Assembly: GCA_016713225.1 (NCBI GenBank)
Contig: JADJPO010000011.1
Coordinates: forward strand, 62,001 to 126,000
Length of the DNA: 64,000 nt
Direction: 5' to 3'
Source of the DNA: Kineosporiaceae bacterium
Lineage (GTDB): Bacteria; Actinomycetota; Actinomycetes; Actinomycetales; Kineosporiaceae
Of the stretch, positions 28,223 through 36,400 are shown piece by piece; position 1 is the stretch's first letter; each line of letters begins with the position of its first letter. A program made the translations under genes and the position numbers. Under the pieces are notes generated by a model. It was not told the origin of the DNA. It saw nothing but the letters and a program-made list of their open reading frames with translations, and ran no database searches.

Positions 28223-29038
28223 TCAGCCGGCCAAGCGGCGTTGGGCATCCGCCAAGCGTCCGGCGACGGTGCCGTCCAGCACCTCACCGGCGATCTGCAC
28301 CCGAATGCCGCCGACGACACTCGGATCGATGTCGACATTCAGCCGGACGGCGCGGCCGTAGATCTGCTGCAGGGCTGCGCCGAGCCGGTCACGCTGGGTC
28401 TCGGTCAACGGAAGCGCCACCACCACTTCGGCGACCAACTGGCGCCGACGTGCGGCTGCGGCGTCCACGTACGCCTCGAGCGCCCGCTCGGTGCGCAGGC
28501 CCCGAGGGTGCGAGGCGGCCTGAACGGCCAACCGCACCGTCTCGGGAGCAGCCCTGCCGCCGAGCAACGCTCGCACCAGGTCACCCTTGCGGGCGCTGCC
28601 CTCGGTGCGGGCCGAGAACGCGTCACGCAGGCCTTGGTCGCCACCGACGGTGCGGCCGAAGCGGAACAGCTCGTCCTCGACCGACTCGAGCCGACCGGCG
28701 CGCTCGGCCCCGGCCAGCACGGCCGAGACCGCCAGGGCCTCGACGGTGTCGGTGAGGTCGCCACCGGCCGACCAGCGCCCACGAACCAGCCCGGAGACCA
28801 GATCGATCGCGCTGCCCGAGATCTTGCCGCCGAACAGCTGCGCGACCAGACCTGCCTTGGCCTCGCCGTCCCGGGAGGGGTCGGTCAGCGCCCGGCGCAG
28901 GCCGGCACTGGACGCCAGGGCGCCAGTGACGCCGAACAAGTCCTCCGCGAGCGCGGCAGGGTCCACGCTGCCGGCGCGGAGCAGGGCTTCGACCTGCTCC
29001 TGCCCGGCGATCTGCGACGCCTTGCTCACGCCACGCAT
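28223..29038 (-). CDS. atpH: ATP synthase delta subunit
   Basis: A 271-residue peripheral-stalk subunit, ATG 29038, one base after the atpF stop. The C-terminus carries the conserved V-x-PDPS-like VDIDPSVVGGIRVQIAGEVLDGTVAGRL. It is about 90 residues longer than E. coli delta because of an extended N-terminal helical domain, as in many actinobacteria. It links F1 alpha to the b-subunit stalk. Confidence 0.95.
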   Translation of the reverse strand: MRGVSKASQIAGQEQVEALLRAGSVDPAALAEDLFGVTGALASSAGLRRALTDPSRDGEAKAGLVAQLFGGKISGSAIDLVSGLVRGRWSAGGDLTDTVEALAVSAVLAGAERAGRLESVEDELFRFGRTVGGDQGLRDAFSARTEGSARKGDLVRALLGGRAAPETVRLAVQAASHPRGLRTERALEAYVDAAAARRRQLVAEVVVALPLTETQRDRLGAALQQIYGRAVRLNVDIDPSVVGGIRVQIAGEVLDGTVAGRLADAQRRLAG

Positions 29039-29039
29039 G

Positions 29040-29606
29040 TCAGACCTGCCCGCGGGTGCCGGCGCCGTTGGCGGAGGCCTCCAGCTCGGCGAGGAAGCGG
29101 TCGATCACGCCGCTGGCGCGGGCGTGGTCCTCGAGCGACTCCCCGACGATCTTGGACGCCAAGGTCGTGGCCATGGCCCCGACCTCGCCCCGCAACTGGA
29201 CCACCGCCTGCTGGCGCTCGGCCTGGATCTGCTGCTGGGCAGCCGCGGTGATGCGATTGGCCTCGACCTGAGCCCGCTCGCGCATCTCGGCCAGGATCGC
29301 CGCGCCCTCGGCGCGGGCATCCTCACGGATCTTCTGGCCCTCCCCGCGGGCGTCGGCGAGCTGAGCCCGGTACTCCGCCAGGGCGGCGGCGGCCTCGGCC
29401 TGGGCCTGTTCGGCCTTGGCGATGCCGCCCTCGATGGCCGCCGTGCGTTCGGCGTAGACCTTCTCCAGGCGGGGCACGACCTTCTTCGCGACGATGACGT
29501 ACAGGATCGCGAAGACGACGAGCCCGAAGATCAGCTCACCGTAGTGCGGCAGGATCGGCGCCTTGGTCGCGTTCCCCTCTGCGAGGGCCGAGGCAAGGTG
29601 TTGCAC
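29040..29606 (-). CDS. atpF: ATP synthase b subunit
   Basis: A 188-residue subunit. GTG 29606 is preferred to the in-frame GTG 29612, because AGGAG is 5-7 bases before the former but touches the latter. One membrane helix (about 24-44: LIFGLVVFAILYVIVAKKVVP) is followed by a ~130-residue Ala/Glu/Gln coiled coil, the peripheral stalk. It ends one base before atpH. Confidence 0.95.
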   Translation of the reverse strand: MQHLASALAEGNATKAPILPHYGELIFGLVVFAILYVIVAKKVVPRLEKVYAERTAAIEGGIAKAEQAQAEAAAALAEYRAQLADARGEGQKIREDARAEGAAILAEMRERAQVEANRITAAAQQQIQAERQQAVVQLRGEVGAMATTLASKIVGESLEDHARASGVIDRFLAELEASANGAGTRGQV

Positions 29607-29650
29607 GCTCACTCCTCAGGTCTGATGTGGATCGGCTGTGGAGCGCCGTA

Positions 29651-29860
29651 CTAGTCGGCGAAGACGAACGCCAGGGCGATACCGAAGATGGCCAGCGCCT
29701 CGGCCAGGGCGAAGCCCAGGATCGCGATGGGCTGCAGGAGGTTACGGGCCTCCGGCTGACGTGCCACACCGCTGACGTACGCGGCGAAGATCAGGCCGAC
29801 ACCGATGCCGGGGCCGATGGCCGACAGACCGTACCCGACGATGGCGAGGGAACCTCTCAT
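29651..29860 (-). CDS. atpE: ATP synthase c subunit
   Basis: A 69-residue proteolipid, ATG 29860. Helix 1 carries GPGIGVGLIFAAYVSGVARQPEA, written here in order but with the polar RQPEA loop as the landmark; helix 2 has AILGFALAEALAIFG with the proton-carrying Glu in LAEAL. No second Gln/Thr Na+-ligand set is obvious, so it is H+-driven. It forms the c-ring with subunit a. Confidence 0.96.
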   Translation of the reverse strand: MRGSLAIVGYGLSAIGPGIGVGLIFAAYVSGVARQPEARNLLQPIAILGFALAEALAIFGIALAFVFAD

Positions 29861-29971
29861 GATCTCTCTCTCTTCTCCGTTGTGGCACCAGGGGGTCCCG
29901 GTGTCTCGAGTGGGTCGGTGCGCGGCGCCATCCGGCACCGGCCCGGGGTGGGGCGGTGGATCAGTGGGACA

Positions 29972-30766
29972 TCAGTGGTCTTGCGCCAGCGAGCCGGCGA
30001 TGTACAGCGCCGACAGCAGGGTGAACACGTAGGCCTGCAGGAACTCGACGAAGCCCTCGAAGAGCGTCATCACGAAACCACCGGCATACACGGCCACGCC
30101 GGTCGCCTTCATGCCCAGGCCGGTGTCACCGAAGAGCAGGTGCTCACCGCCCAGGGCACAGAGCAACAACAGGATGTGGCCGGCGAACATGTTGCCGAAC
30201 AGACGCAGGGCGAGCGTGACCGGCCGGGTGAAGAAGTAGGTGACCAGTTCCAGGAAGAAGATCAGCGGCACGATCGCCTTCGGCAACCCGGGCGGCACCA
30301 TGTGGCCGAAGTAGCCACCGACGCCCATCGAGCGCATCCCGACGACGTGGTAGACGACGAAGACCACCAGGGCCAGGCCGGCCGGGAAGCCGATCCGGCT
30401 CATCGTCGGGAACTGGAGGAACGGCGTGATGCCGAACAGGTTGTTGACCAGGATCAGCAGGAACATCGTGAACAGCAGCGGCACGAACTTCAGGAAGTCG
30501 TGGCTACCGATCACGTCCTTGGCGACGCCGTTGCGCACCATGCTGTAGACGCCCTCGGTCATCCACTGACCCTTGGTGGGCACCACGCTCAGCTTGCGGG
30601 TGGCGATCAACAACCAGGCGGCGATGACGACCAGCGAGATGGCCAGCAGCACCATGGGCCGCGTGATCGCCCAGTCACTGTCACCACCGATGAGCGGCTG
30701 CCAGAAGTCGGCGGGCCCGGGGGCCTCGAAGCCACCTTCCTCACTGGCTGCGAGTAGCAGGCTCAC
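29972..30766 (-). CDS. atpB: ATP synthase a subunit
   Basis: A 264-residue membrane subunit. GTG 30766 is preferred over GTG 30778 because AGGAGACGA directly precedes it; the upstream codon would overlap the previous stop by 4 bases. About five membrane helices; the essential Arg is in LALRLFGNMFAGH, with NLFGITPF and FVFTLLSALYIAGS-type motifs (VFTLLSALYIAG). It forms the proton half-channels. Confidence 0.95.
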   Translation of the reverse strand: MSLLLAASEEGGFEAPGPADFWQPLIGGDSDWAITRPMVLLAISLVVIAAWLLIATRKLSVVPTKGQWMTEGVYSMVRNGVAKDVIGSHDFLKFVPLLFTMFLLILVNNLFGITPFLQFPTMSRIGFPAGLALVVFVVYHVVGMRSMGVGGYFGHMVPPGLPKAIVPLIFFLELVTYFFTRPVTLALRLFGNMFAGHILLLLCALGGEHLLFGDTGLGMKATGVAVYAGGFVMTLFEGFVEFLQAYVFTLLSALYIAGSLAQDH

Positions 30767-30774
30767 TCGTCTCC

Positions 30775-31032
30775 TCACTCCAGGTCATCGACGGCATCCG
30801 AGGAAGCCGACGGCGGGGGCCGGAGCGCACCGTACCGGAACCACACCAGGTAGAGAGCGAGGGCCATGCCGCCGCCGGACCCGAGGGCGGTGAACACCGG
30901 GAAGGTGTCACGCCATCGATCCAACAACCAGCCCAGCCCCCCGTACAGGAGTGGTCCGGAGATCAGGTGCGCCAGGACGGTCCACGCGGCAGCCTCACCC
31001 GATGCTCCGGGAGACTGGGCGTCGTCGTCCAT
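30775..31032 (-). CDS. AtpZ/AtpI-like small membrane protein
   Basis: An 85-residue protein, ATG 31032, with two membrane helices: AWTVLAHLISGPLLYGGLGWLLD and FTALGSGGGMALALYLVWF, separated by RWRDTFP. This is the AtpZ (F0F1 ATPase assembly/Mg2+-associated) pattern. It lies directly before atpB. Function in c-ring assembly or ion handling is inferred from family and position. Confidence 0.75.
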   Translation of the reverse strand: MDDDAQSPGASGEAAAWTVLAHLISGPLLYGGLGWLLDRWRDTFPVFTALGSGGGMALALYLVWFRYGALRPPPSASSDAVDDLE

Positions 31033-31050
31033 CGGGTGAAACCCTATCAG

Positions 31051-31572
31051 TCACGCTCCGCCGATTGGACGAGGTCCCGACGGGTCGTCGGCGCTCTGAT
31101 CAGCACGTTCCGGCACCTCGCGACCGGTGGTCGCATCGACGGACGGCGCTACCGGCGAGCCGAACGCGAGAATGCGCATTCGTGACATCGCGCGGATCTG
31201 ACCGGCGATGGACGCCGAGGCACCGGCGAGCAGCGTCCATCCGGTGGCGGCGTGCGCCATCCACTCGGCCGGCAAGAGCAGCAGGTAGATCACCGCCAGG
31301 ACGCCGACCAAGGTCAGGTATCCCCCGAAGGCTGCGGCCATCACCGCAGGTGGCGCCCAGTTTCCAGCCATGGCCAAGATCAGCGGTCCAGCCGCGAAGG
31401 ACACCGCGGCGAGTACCGCACCGACCAGCGCACCGGACGCGTGGGCCGGCGAGACGAACGCCCCGATCACGGTGGCGATCACCCCGACCCCGGCCACCGG
31501 CACCAATGCAGAGCGCAGCAGGACGGCCCACGGCCGGTCGTGCTCGACCGCTCGGCGCGCACCCTCCATCAC
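31051..31572 (-). CDS. AtpI-like membrane protein (ATP synthase protein I)
   Basis: A 173-residue protein; GTG 31572 has GGAGG 6 bases upstream, and ATG 31569 is the next codon. Four membrane helices lie at about 20-42, 48-68, 78-98 and 104-125, followed by a polar tail. Position between wecA and atpB matches actinobacterial atpI, thought to help c-ring assembly. Two AtpI/AtpZ-type genes in a row is normal for some actinobacteria. Confidence 0.75.
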   Translation of the reverse strand: MMEGARRAVEHDRPWAVLLRSALVPVAGVGVIATVIGAFVSPAHASGALVGAVLAAVSFAAGPLILAMAGNWAPPAVMAAAFGGYLTLVGVLAVIYLLLLPAEWMAHAATGWTLLAGASASIAGQIRAMSRMRILAFGSPVAPSVDATTGREVPERADQSADDPSGPRPIGGA

Positions 31573-31648
31573 CGTGAACCTCCACCCGAAGAGCTTGTGA
31601 AATCAATCACGAGCGGCTTGTCGCAGGCCGGGACAATCCCGTGGCACA

Positions 31649-32902
31649 TCACCGTGCGTGACCGCTCTGTTGAGGCGCCCGCGACGGTGGCGACGGCTGA
31701 GACGGGTGGGACGGCTGCCCGATCGGCGAGTGTTCCGGCGACTGTTGTCCGGTCCACTCGGTGACCGTGGACCCGTGGTTCCCGGTGGCGACGGCAGCGC
31801 TGCCCGGCCGGCCGCGCAGCGGGCCGAGCGTGATGCCCAGCGCCACGATGATCGCTCCTGCCCCCGCGGCCAGCGCCGTCAGCACCGGCACGAAGGCCAT
31901 CAGCGCCACCCCGAAGGCAGCGATCGCCGTCCAGAGGTAGATGAGCAGCACCGCGCGCGCGTGACTGTGCCCCAGGCGCAACAACCGGTGATGCAGGTGG
32001 GACTTGTCCGGATGCCACGGCTTGCGCCCGGCCCGGGTGCGCCGCACCACGGCCATGCCCAGGTCGATCAGCGGGACGGCCAGCACCGCCAGCGGGATGA
32101 CCAAGGGGAAGAAGGCCGGCGCTGCCAGGCGCACCGCGCCCGGGTCCACCCCCGTGATGGTCACCGTCGAGGAGGCCAGCAACAGGCCCAGCAGCATCGA
32201 GCCGGAGTCGCCCATGAACACCCGGGCGGGGTTGAAGTTGTGCGGCAGGAAGCCGACACAACACCCCACCATCGCCGCCGTGATCAGTGAGGCCAGCGAG
32301 GCGAAGGCGTAGCTGCGACTCGCCTCGGGCACGTTGGGCAGTTGATCCTTGGCCAGCAGGTAGGTGTAGCTGAAGAACGCGGTGCCCGCGATGCCGAGGA
32401 TGCCCGCAGCCAGGCCGTCCAGACCGTCGACGAAGTTCACCGCATTGATGGTCACCACGATGATCAGCACCGTCAGCACGAACAGGGTGCCGAACGAGGG
32501 GATGGTCACCCCGAAGATCGGCAGGAAGACCAGCTGGACGCCCTTCCACGCCATCAACCCGGCGGCCAGGGCCTGGCCGGCGAGCTTGGTGATGGCGTCC
32601 AGGTCCCACACGTCGTCCGCGACCCCGAGCAGCACCACCACCAGTGCGCCCAACAACACCCCCCACGGCTCGCCCCCGACGAACAGCCGACCGAGGAACT
32701 CGGTGCGTGAGGCCACCAACAGCGCCGCGGCGAACCCGAGGAACATCGCCAACCCGCCCAGCCGAGGGATCGGCACCACGTGGACGTCGCGGTCGCGCAC
32801 CGGGGTGATCGCGCCGATGCGCCGGGCCATCCGTCGCACGAACGGCGTGGTCAGGTACGTCACCGCCGCGGCGATCAAGAAGACATAGATGTAGATGCGC
32901 AT
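31649..32902 (-). CDS. wecA: Undecaprenyl-phosphate N-acetylglucosaminyl-1-phosphate transferase family
   Basis: A 417-residue, ~11-helix protein, ATG 32902. Motifs of the MraY/WecA family are GVADDVWDLDA (Mg2+-binding DD), NAVNFVDGLDGLA, GDSGSMLLG and the cytoplasmic HPDKSHLHHRLLRLGH loop that marks the WecA branch. It moves GlcNAc-1-P onto decaprenyl/undecaprenyl phosphate, the first step of arabinogalactan-type linker, teichoic acid or O-polysaccharide synthesis. The last ~55 residues are a Pro/Ser/Gln tail not needed for catalysis. Confidence 0.9.
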   Translation of the reverse strand: MRIYIYVFLIAAAVTYLTTPFVRRMARRIGAITPVRDRDVHVVPIPRLGGLAMFLGFAAALLVASRTEFLGRLFVGGEPWGVLLGALVVVLLGVADDVWDLDAITKLAGQALAAGLMAWKGVQLVFLPIFGVTIPSFGTLFVLTVLIIVVTINAVNFVDGLDGLAAGILGIAGTAFFSYTYLLAKDQLPNVPEASRSYAFASLASLITAAMVGCCVGFLPHNFNPARVFMGDSGSMLLGLLLASSTVTITGVDPGAVRLAAPAFFPLVIPLAVLAVPLIDLGMAVVRRTRAGRKPWHPDKSHLHHRLLRLGHSHARAVLLIYLWTAIAAFGVALMAFVPVLTALAAGAGAIIVALGITLGPLRGRPGSAAVATGNHGSTVTEWTGQQSPEHSPIGQPSHPSQPSPPSRAPQQSGHAR

Positions 32903-32913
32903 CGCGAACGGCC

Positions 32914-33564
32914 CTACCCGGCGATCAGGTCAGGGACGACGGCGCGCAGGGTCTCGACGTCCAGCGCCCCCGCGCGCAACAGCCGGGGCGTCGCCTCGGT
33001 GACATCGACGATGGTGGAGGCCTCCGGACGGCTCAGGTGGCCGGCATCCAGGTAGACCTCGACCTCGTCGGCGAACGCCTCACGCACCTCGCCACAGGTC
33101 TGCGGCGGGCCGAGGGTCGACCCGGGAGCAGCGGCCCCGGTGACCGCCATCGGGCCGGTTTCGGCGAGCAGGCACAGTGCCAGCGGGTGCAGCGGCATTC
33201 GGACGGCGACCGTGCCGCCGGTGTCGCCCAGATCCCAGTCGAGCGTGGGCTGGGCGATGCAGAGCAGGGTGAGCGGCCCGGGCCAGAACGCGGCCACCAG
33301 GTCGCGCGCGGCCGGTGAGATCGAGGTGGCCACGCCGTCCAGGGTGCGAGCGTGCCCGATCAGGACCGGCGGCGGCTGGTGGCGACCGTGACCCTTCAGC
33401 GCGCGCAGCCGGGCGACCGACTCGGCCGAGAACGCGTCGCAGCCCAGGCCGTAGGCGCTGTCGACCGGAAACACCACCAGGTTGCCCTCGTGCACCGCGA
33501 CAACGGCACGTTCGACGCCCCGGCGCCGGCCGGCGCTCTCGGAACAGTCGAAACGGTAGGCCAC
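32914..33564 (-). CDS. tsaC: L-threonylcarbamoyladenylate synthase
   Basis: A 216-residue YrdC/Sua5-type enzyme. GTG 33564 starts VAYRFDCSE; the frame is open further upstream, but that stretch has low-complexity composition. Motifs are VFPVDSAYGLGCDAF, LRALKGHGR, FWPGPLTLL and GGTVAVRMP. It makes threonylcarbamoyl-AMP from Thr, bicarbonate and ATP for the t6A37 tRNA modification. It follows prmC as in other actinobacteria and ends 11 bases before wecA. Confidence 0.92.
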   Translation of the reverse strand: MAYRFDCSESAGRRRGVERAVVAVHEGNLVVFPVDSAYGLGCDAFSAESVARLRALKGHGRHQPPPVLIGHARTLDGVATSISPAARDLVAAFWPGPLTLLCIAQPTLDWDLGDTGGTVAVRMPLHPLALCLLAETGPMAVTGAAAPGSTLGPPQTCGEVREAFADEVEVYLDAGHLSRPEASTIVDVTEATPRLLRAGALDVETLRAVVPDLIAG

Positions 33565-33643
33565 GAGCAGGAGTCTGCCACCGGAAGGCCCCCACCCCCG
33601 CATCGAGGACGCCGGGCCGGGCCCGATTCCCGGGGGCTGCTGA

Positions 33644-34585
33644 TCAGCGGGGACGGCGGGCGCGCAGCACGCGATCGCGACCGGTGAGATCGGGCAGGGT
33701 GACGACCTCGTGCCAGGCCCCCACCACCAGGGCACGGGTGACGGCACCCTGGACGTCGGCGTGTTCCATCAGCAGCAGGCCACCGGGGCGCAACAGCGCC
33801 CGGGCCGTCTCGACCACCGCGGCGGGCACGGCCATGCCGTCGACACCACCGCCGAACAGCGCCAGCGCCGGGTCGTGGACGGCGACCTCCGGGTCGAGCG
33901 GCACGGCGTCGTCCGGGATGTAGGGCGGGTTGGAGACCACCACATCGACCCGGCCGACCAGGTCGGCGAGGACTCCCCCGGGGCCGCCGGCGCCGGCGAC
34001 ATCGCCATCACGCAGCTCGACCCGTTGCCCCGCAACGGGTCCCACGCCTCCACCGCTGTACTCGGCCACGTTGCGGGCGGCCCAGACCAGCGCGGCGGGG
34101 TCGAGTTCGAGGGCCACCACGCGGGCCTGGGGGGCCTCGTCCGCCACGGCCAGGGCGATCGCCGCCGAGCCGGTGCACAGGTCGACCACCAGCGGTTCGC
34201 CGTCCTGCGCCGCGGGCTCGCGAACCTCGTCGAGCTCGGCGAGCTCGTCGAGCACGGCCTGCACCAACACCTCGGTCTCGGGGCGGGGCACGAACACCCC
34301 CGGCCCGACGGCGAGCTCCAGCCGCCGGAACGGGGCGCGACCGGTCAGGTGCTGCAACGGCACCCGAGCCACGCGCTGGTCGAGCAAGTGGGTGAGAAAC
34401 GCCAGCTGGGGAGGGTTCAGCCAGTCGCCGCGCACCGTCGCCGCGACCAGCTCGCCCCGACTGCACCTCAGCACCAGGGCTGCCAGCAGCTCGGCGTCCG
34501 CCCGAGGACTGGGCACCCCGGCCGCCGCCAGCCGTTGCTCGCCGAGCCGGATCGTCGTGGCCAGATCGGCCCGCGGCACGCTCAC
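33644..34585 (-). CDS. prmC: Release factor glutamine methyltransferase
   Basis: A 313-residue protein. Start GTG 34585 overlaps the prfA stop by 4 bases (GTGA). The helical N-domain is followed by a SAM fold with VVDLCTGSAAIALAVA and the substrate motif VVSNPPYIP (NPPY holds the Gln amide). It methylates the GGQ glutamine of release factors, including the adjacent PrfA. Confidence 0.95.
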   Translation of the reverse strand: MSVPRADLATTIRLGEQRLAAAGVPSPRADAELLAALVLRCSRGELVAATVRGDWLNPPQLAFLTHLLDQRVARVPLQHLTGRAPFRRLELAVGPGVFVPRPETEVLVQAVLDELAELDEVREPAAQDGEPLVVDLCTGSAAIALAVADEAPQARVVALELDPAALVWAARNVAEYSGGGVGPVAGQRVELRDGDVAGAGGPGGVLADLVGRVDVVVSNPPYIPDDAVPLDPEVAVHDPALALFGGGVDGMAVPAAVVETARALLRPGGLLLMEHADVQGAVTRALVVGAWHEVVTLPDLTGRDRVLRARRPR

Positions 34586-35676
34586 GCCTGCGCGCCGGCC
34601 AGTTTGGCGGCCTGGTCGGCGTCCAGACAGGACTGGATCACCGGCTCGAGCTCGCCGTCCAGCACGGCATCGAGGTTGTAGGCCTTGTATCCGGTGCGGT
34701 GATCGGCGATGCGGTTCTCGGGGTAGTTGTAGGTGCGGATCCGCTCGCTGCGATCGACGGTGCGCACCTGCGAGCGCCGGGCCGCCGACGCCTCGGCCTC
34801 AGCGGCCTCGGCCGCGGCGGCGTGCAGTCGGGCGCGCAGGATGCGTAGCGCCGACTCCTTGTTCTGCAACTGGCTCTTCTCGTTCTGGCACGACACGACG
34901 ATGCCGCTGGGCAGGTGGGTGATCCGCACCGCGGAGTCGGTGGTGTTGACGCTCTGCCCACCCGGCCCGGAGGAGCGGTAGACGTCGATGCGCAGATCGT
35001 CGTCCCGGAGGTCGACCTCGACCGTCTCGACCTCGGGCAACACCAGGACGCCGGCCGCGCTGGTGTGGATGCGACCCTGCGACTCGGTGACCGGCACCCG
35101 CTGCACCCGGTGGACGCCGCCCTCGAACTTCAGGCGCGCGAACACCCCCTCACCCGGGGCCGGGTTGCCGCGGTAGGACACGGCGAGCGAGACGTCCTTG
35201 TAGCCGCCCAGCTCGCTCTCGGTCGCATCGATCACCTCGGTGCGCCACCCCTGGCGCTCGGCGTAGCGCAGGTACATCCGCAGCAGGTCACCGGCGAACA
35301 GCGCCGACTCGGCACCACCCTCGCCGGCCTTGACCTCGAGGATCACGTCGCGGTCGTCGTCCGGGTCACGCGGCAACAGCAGCGTGTGCAGCCGTTCGCG
35401 GGTGGCCTCCTCGGCCGCCTCGAGCGAGGGAACCTCGGCAGCCAGGGACTCGTCGAGCTCACCCAGTTCGCGGGCGGTGGCGGCGTCGTCCGCAGCAGCC
35501 CGCCAGGCACGATGCGCCTGGGTCACCGCGGTGAGCTCGGCGTAGCGCCGTCCCAGGGTGCGGGCCAGGGCCGCGTCGGCGTGCACCGACGGGTCGGCCA
35601 GCCGGGTCTCGATCTCGGCGTGCTCGGCCAGCAACGGCCCGACGGCGAGGCTCAGCGCGTCGTCCATCTGGGTCAT
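34582..35676 (-). CDS. prfA: Peptide chain release factor 1
   Basis: A 364-residue protein, ATG 35676. The stop-codon-reading tripeptide is PVT in QRVPVTESQGR, as expected for RF1 (UAA/UAG); the catalytic loop is SSGPGGQSVN. The domain order and length are standard. It is translationally coupled to prmC. Confidence 0.97.
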   Translation of the reverse strand: MTQMDDALSLAVGPLLAEHAEIETRLADPSVHADAALARTLGRRYAELTAVTQAHRAWRAAADDAATARELGELDESLAAEVPSLEAAEEATRERLHTLLLPRDPDDDRDVILEVKAGEGGAESALFAGDLLRMYLRYAERQGWRTEVIDATESELGGYKDVSLAVSYRGNPAPGEGVFARLKFEGGVHRVQRVPVTESQGRIHTSAAGVLVLPEVETVEVDLRDDDLRIDVYRSSGPGGQSVNTTDSAVRITHLPSGIVVSCQNEKSQLQNKESALRILRARLHAAAAEAAEAEASAARRSQVRTVDRSERIRTYNYPENRIADHRTGYKAYNLDAVLDGELEPVIQSCLDADQAAKLAGAQA

Positions 35677-35780
35677 CGCGGCACCTCTCTCTCACGCCCG
35701 GCTGCGGCTCGACACACGAGGGCGCCGACCGCTGCCACCCCGACGATCTCGGGACGGCGCGGCCGGCGCCTCGGGGTGAT

Positions 35781-35999
35781 CTACTTGCCGCCCTGCTTCT
35801 TGCCGTAGCGCTGCTGGAACCGGGCCACGCGGCCACCGGTGTCCAGGATCTTCTGCTTGCCGGTGTAGAAGGGGTGGCACTGGCTGCAGACATCGGCGTG
35901 GATCACGCCGTTCTTGGCCGTGCTGTGGGTGGTGAACGTCGCGCCACAGGTGCAGGTCACCGTGGTCTCGACGTACTCCGGGTGGATGCCGCTCTTCAT
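35781..35999 (-). CDS. rpmE: 50S ribosomal protein L31 (zinc-binding type)
   Basis: A 72-residue protein, ATG 35999. It has the C+ pattern CTCGATF and DVCSQCHPFYTGKQK with four Cys for zinc, so it is the zinc-containing paralogue replaced by a Cys-less L31 during zinc starvation in other bacteria. The 400 bases upstream, to rho, hold repeats C2 and A4. Confidence 0.96.
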   Translation of the reverse strand: MKSGIHPEYVETTVTCTCGATFTTHSTAKNGVIHADVCSQCHPFYTGKQKILDTGGRVARFQQRYGKKQGGK

Positions 36000-36178
36000 G
36001 GTGCTGTCTCCTCGGGTGTCATCGCCGCCGGGTCGTCCGCTGCGCGCAGTGGTGTGCTGCAGGCAGCTGCCACGCGGATACGTGGCGGGTCGTGAACCGG
36101 AGCCGCCGTCCAGTGTGCCAGACGTGCAGCGTGGCCAACGACGCGGTGCGGACGCGCATTCCCCACCCCCCCAAACGC

Positions 36179-36247
36179 CATGATCACCGTTGGATCGCAG
36201 TCTGCACCGGTCCAGGCGGAGCAAACTGCGATCCAACGGTGATCATG
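36179..36247. repeat. 69-bp intergenic palindrome family C, copy 2
   Basis: The arms 36179-36201 and 36225-36247 are identical to those of copy 1; the 23-base spacer differs at two adjacent positions only (CAGGCGG here, CAGCGGG in copy 1). Same orientation on the plus strand, although neighbouring genes here run on the minus strand. It lies in the rho-rpmE gap, 180 bases upstream of rpmE. Confidence 0.85.
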
Positions 36248-36281
36248 GGCGGTACGGGGGTTCTCAGCTGTGGCGCCGGAT

Positions 36282-36392
36282 CCACAACCTGCTCATGCTC
36301 CGTAGGTGCCTGCTCATGCTCCGCAGGTGACGCCAGAAGCGTCACGTGCGGAGTATGAGCGCGTCACCTGCGGAGCATGAGCGGGTTTGTGG
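36282..36392. repeat. Intergenic palindrome family A, copy 4
   Basis: Nested arms: CCACAACCTGCTCATGCTCC at 36282, a second GCTCATGCTCCGC extended to GGTGACGC (36312-36333), the loop CAGAAGC, then GCGTCACGTGCGGAGTATGAGC and the perfect 22-bp partner (36361-36382) ending GCGGGTTTGTGG. It is two-plus-two, unlike copies 1-3. It starts 9 bases after the rho stop, in terminator position. Confidence 0.85.
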
Positions 36393-36400
36393 GGGTGTAC

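Noticed and set aside
26569..28755. A 728-codon plus-strand frame opposite atpA/atpH
   Set aside because: Antisense to conserved ATP synthase genes, no recognisable motif.
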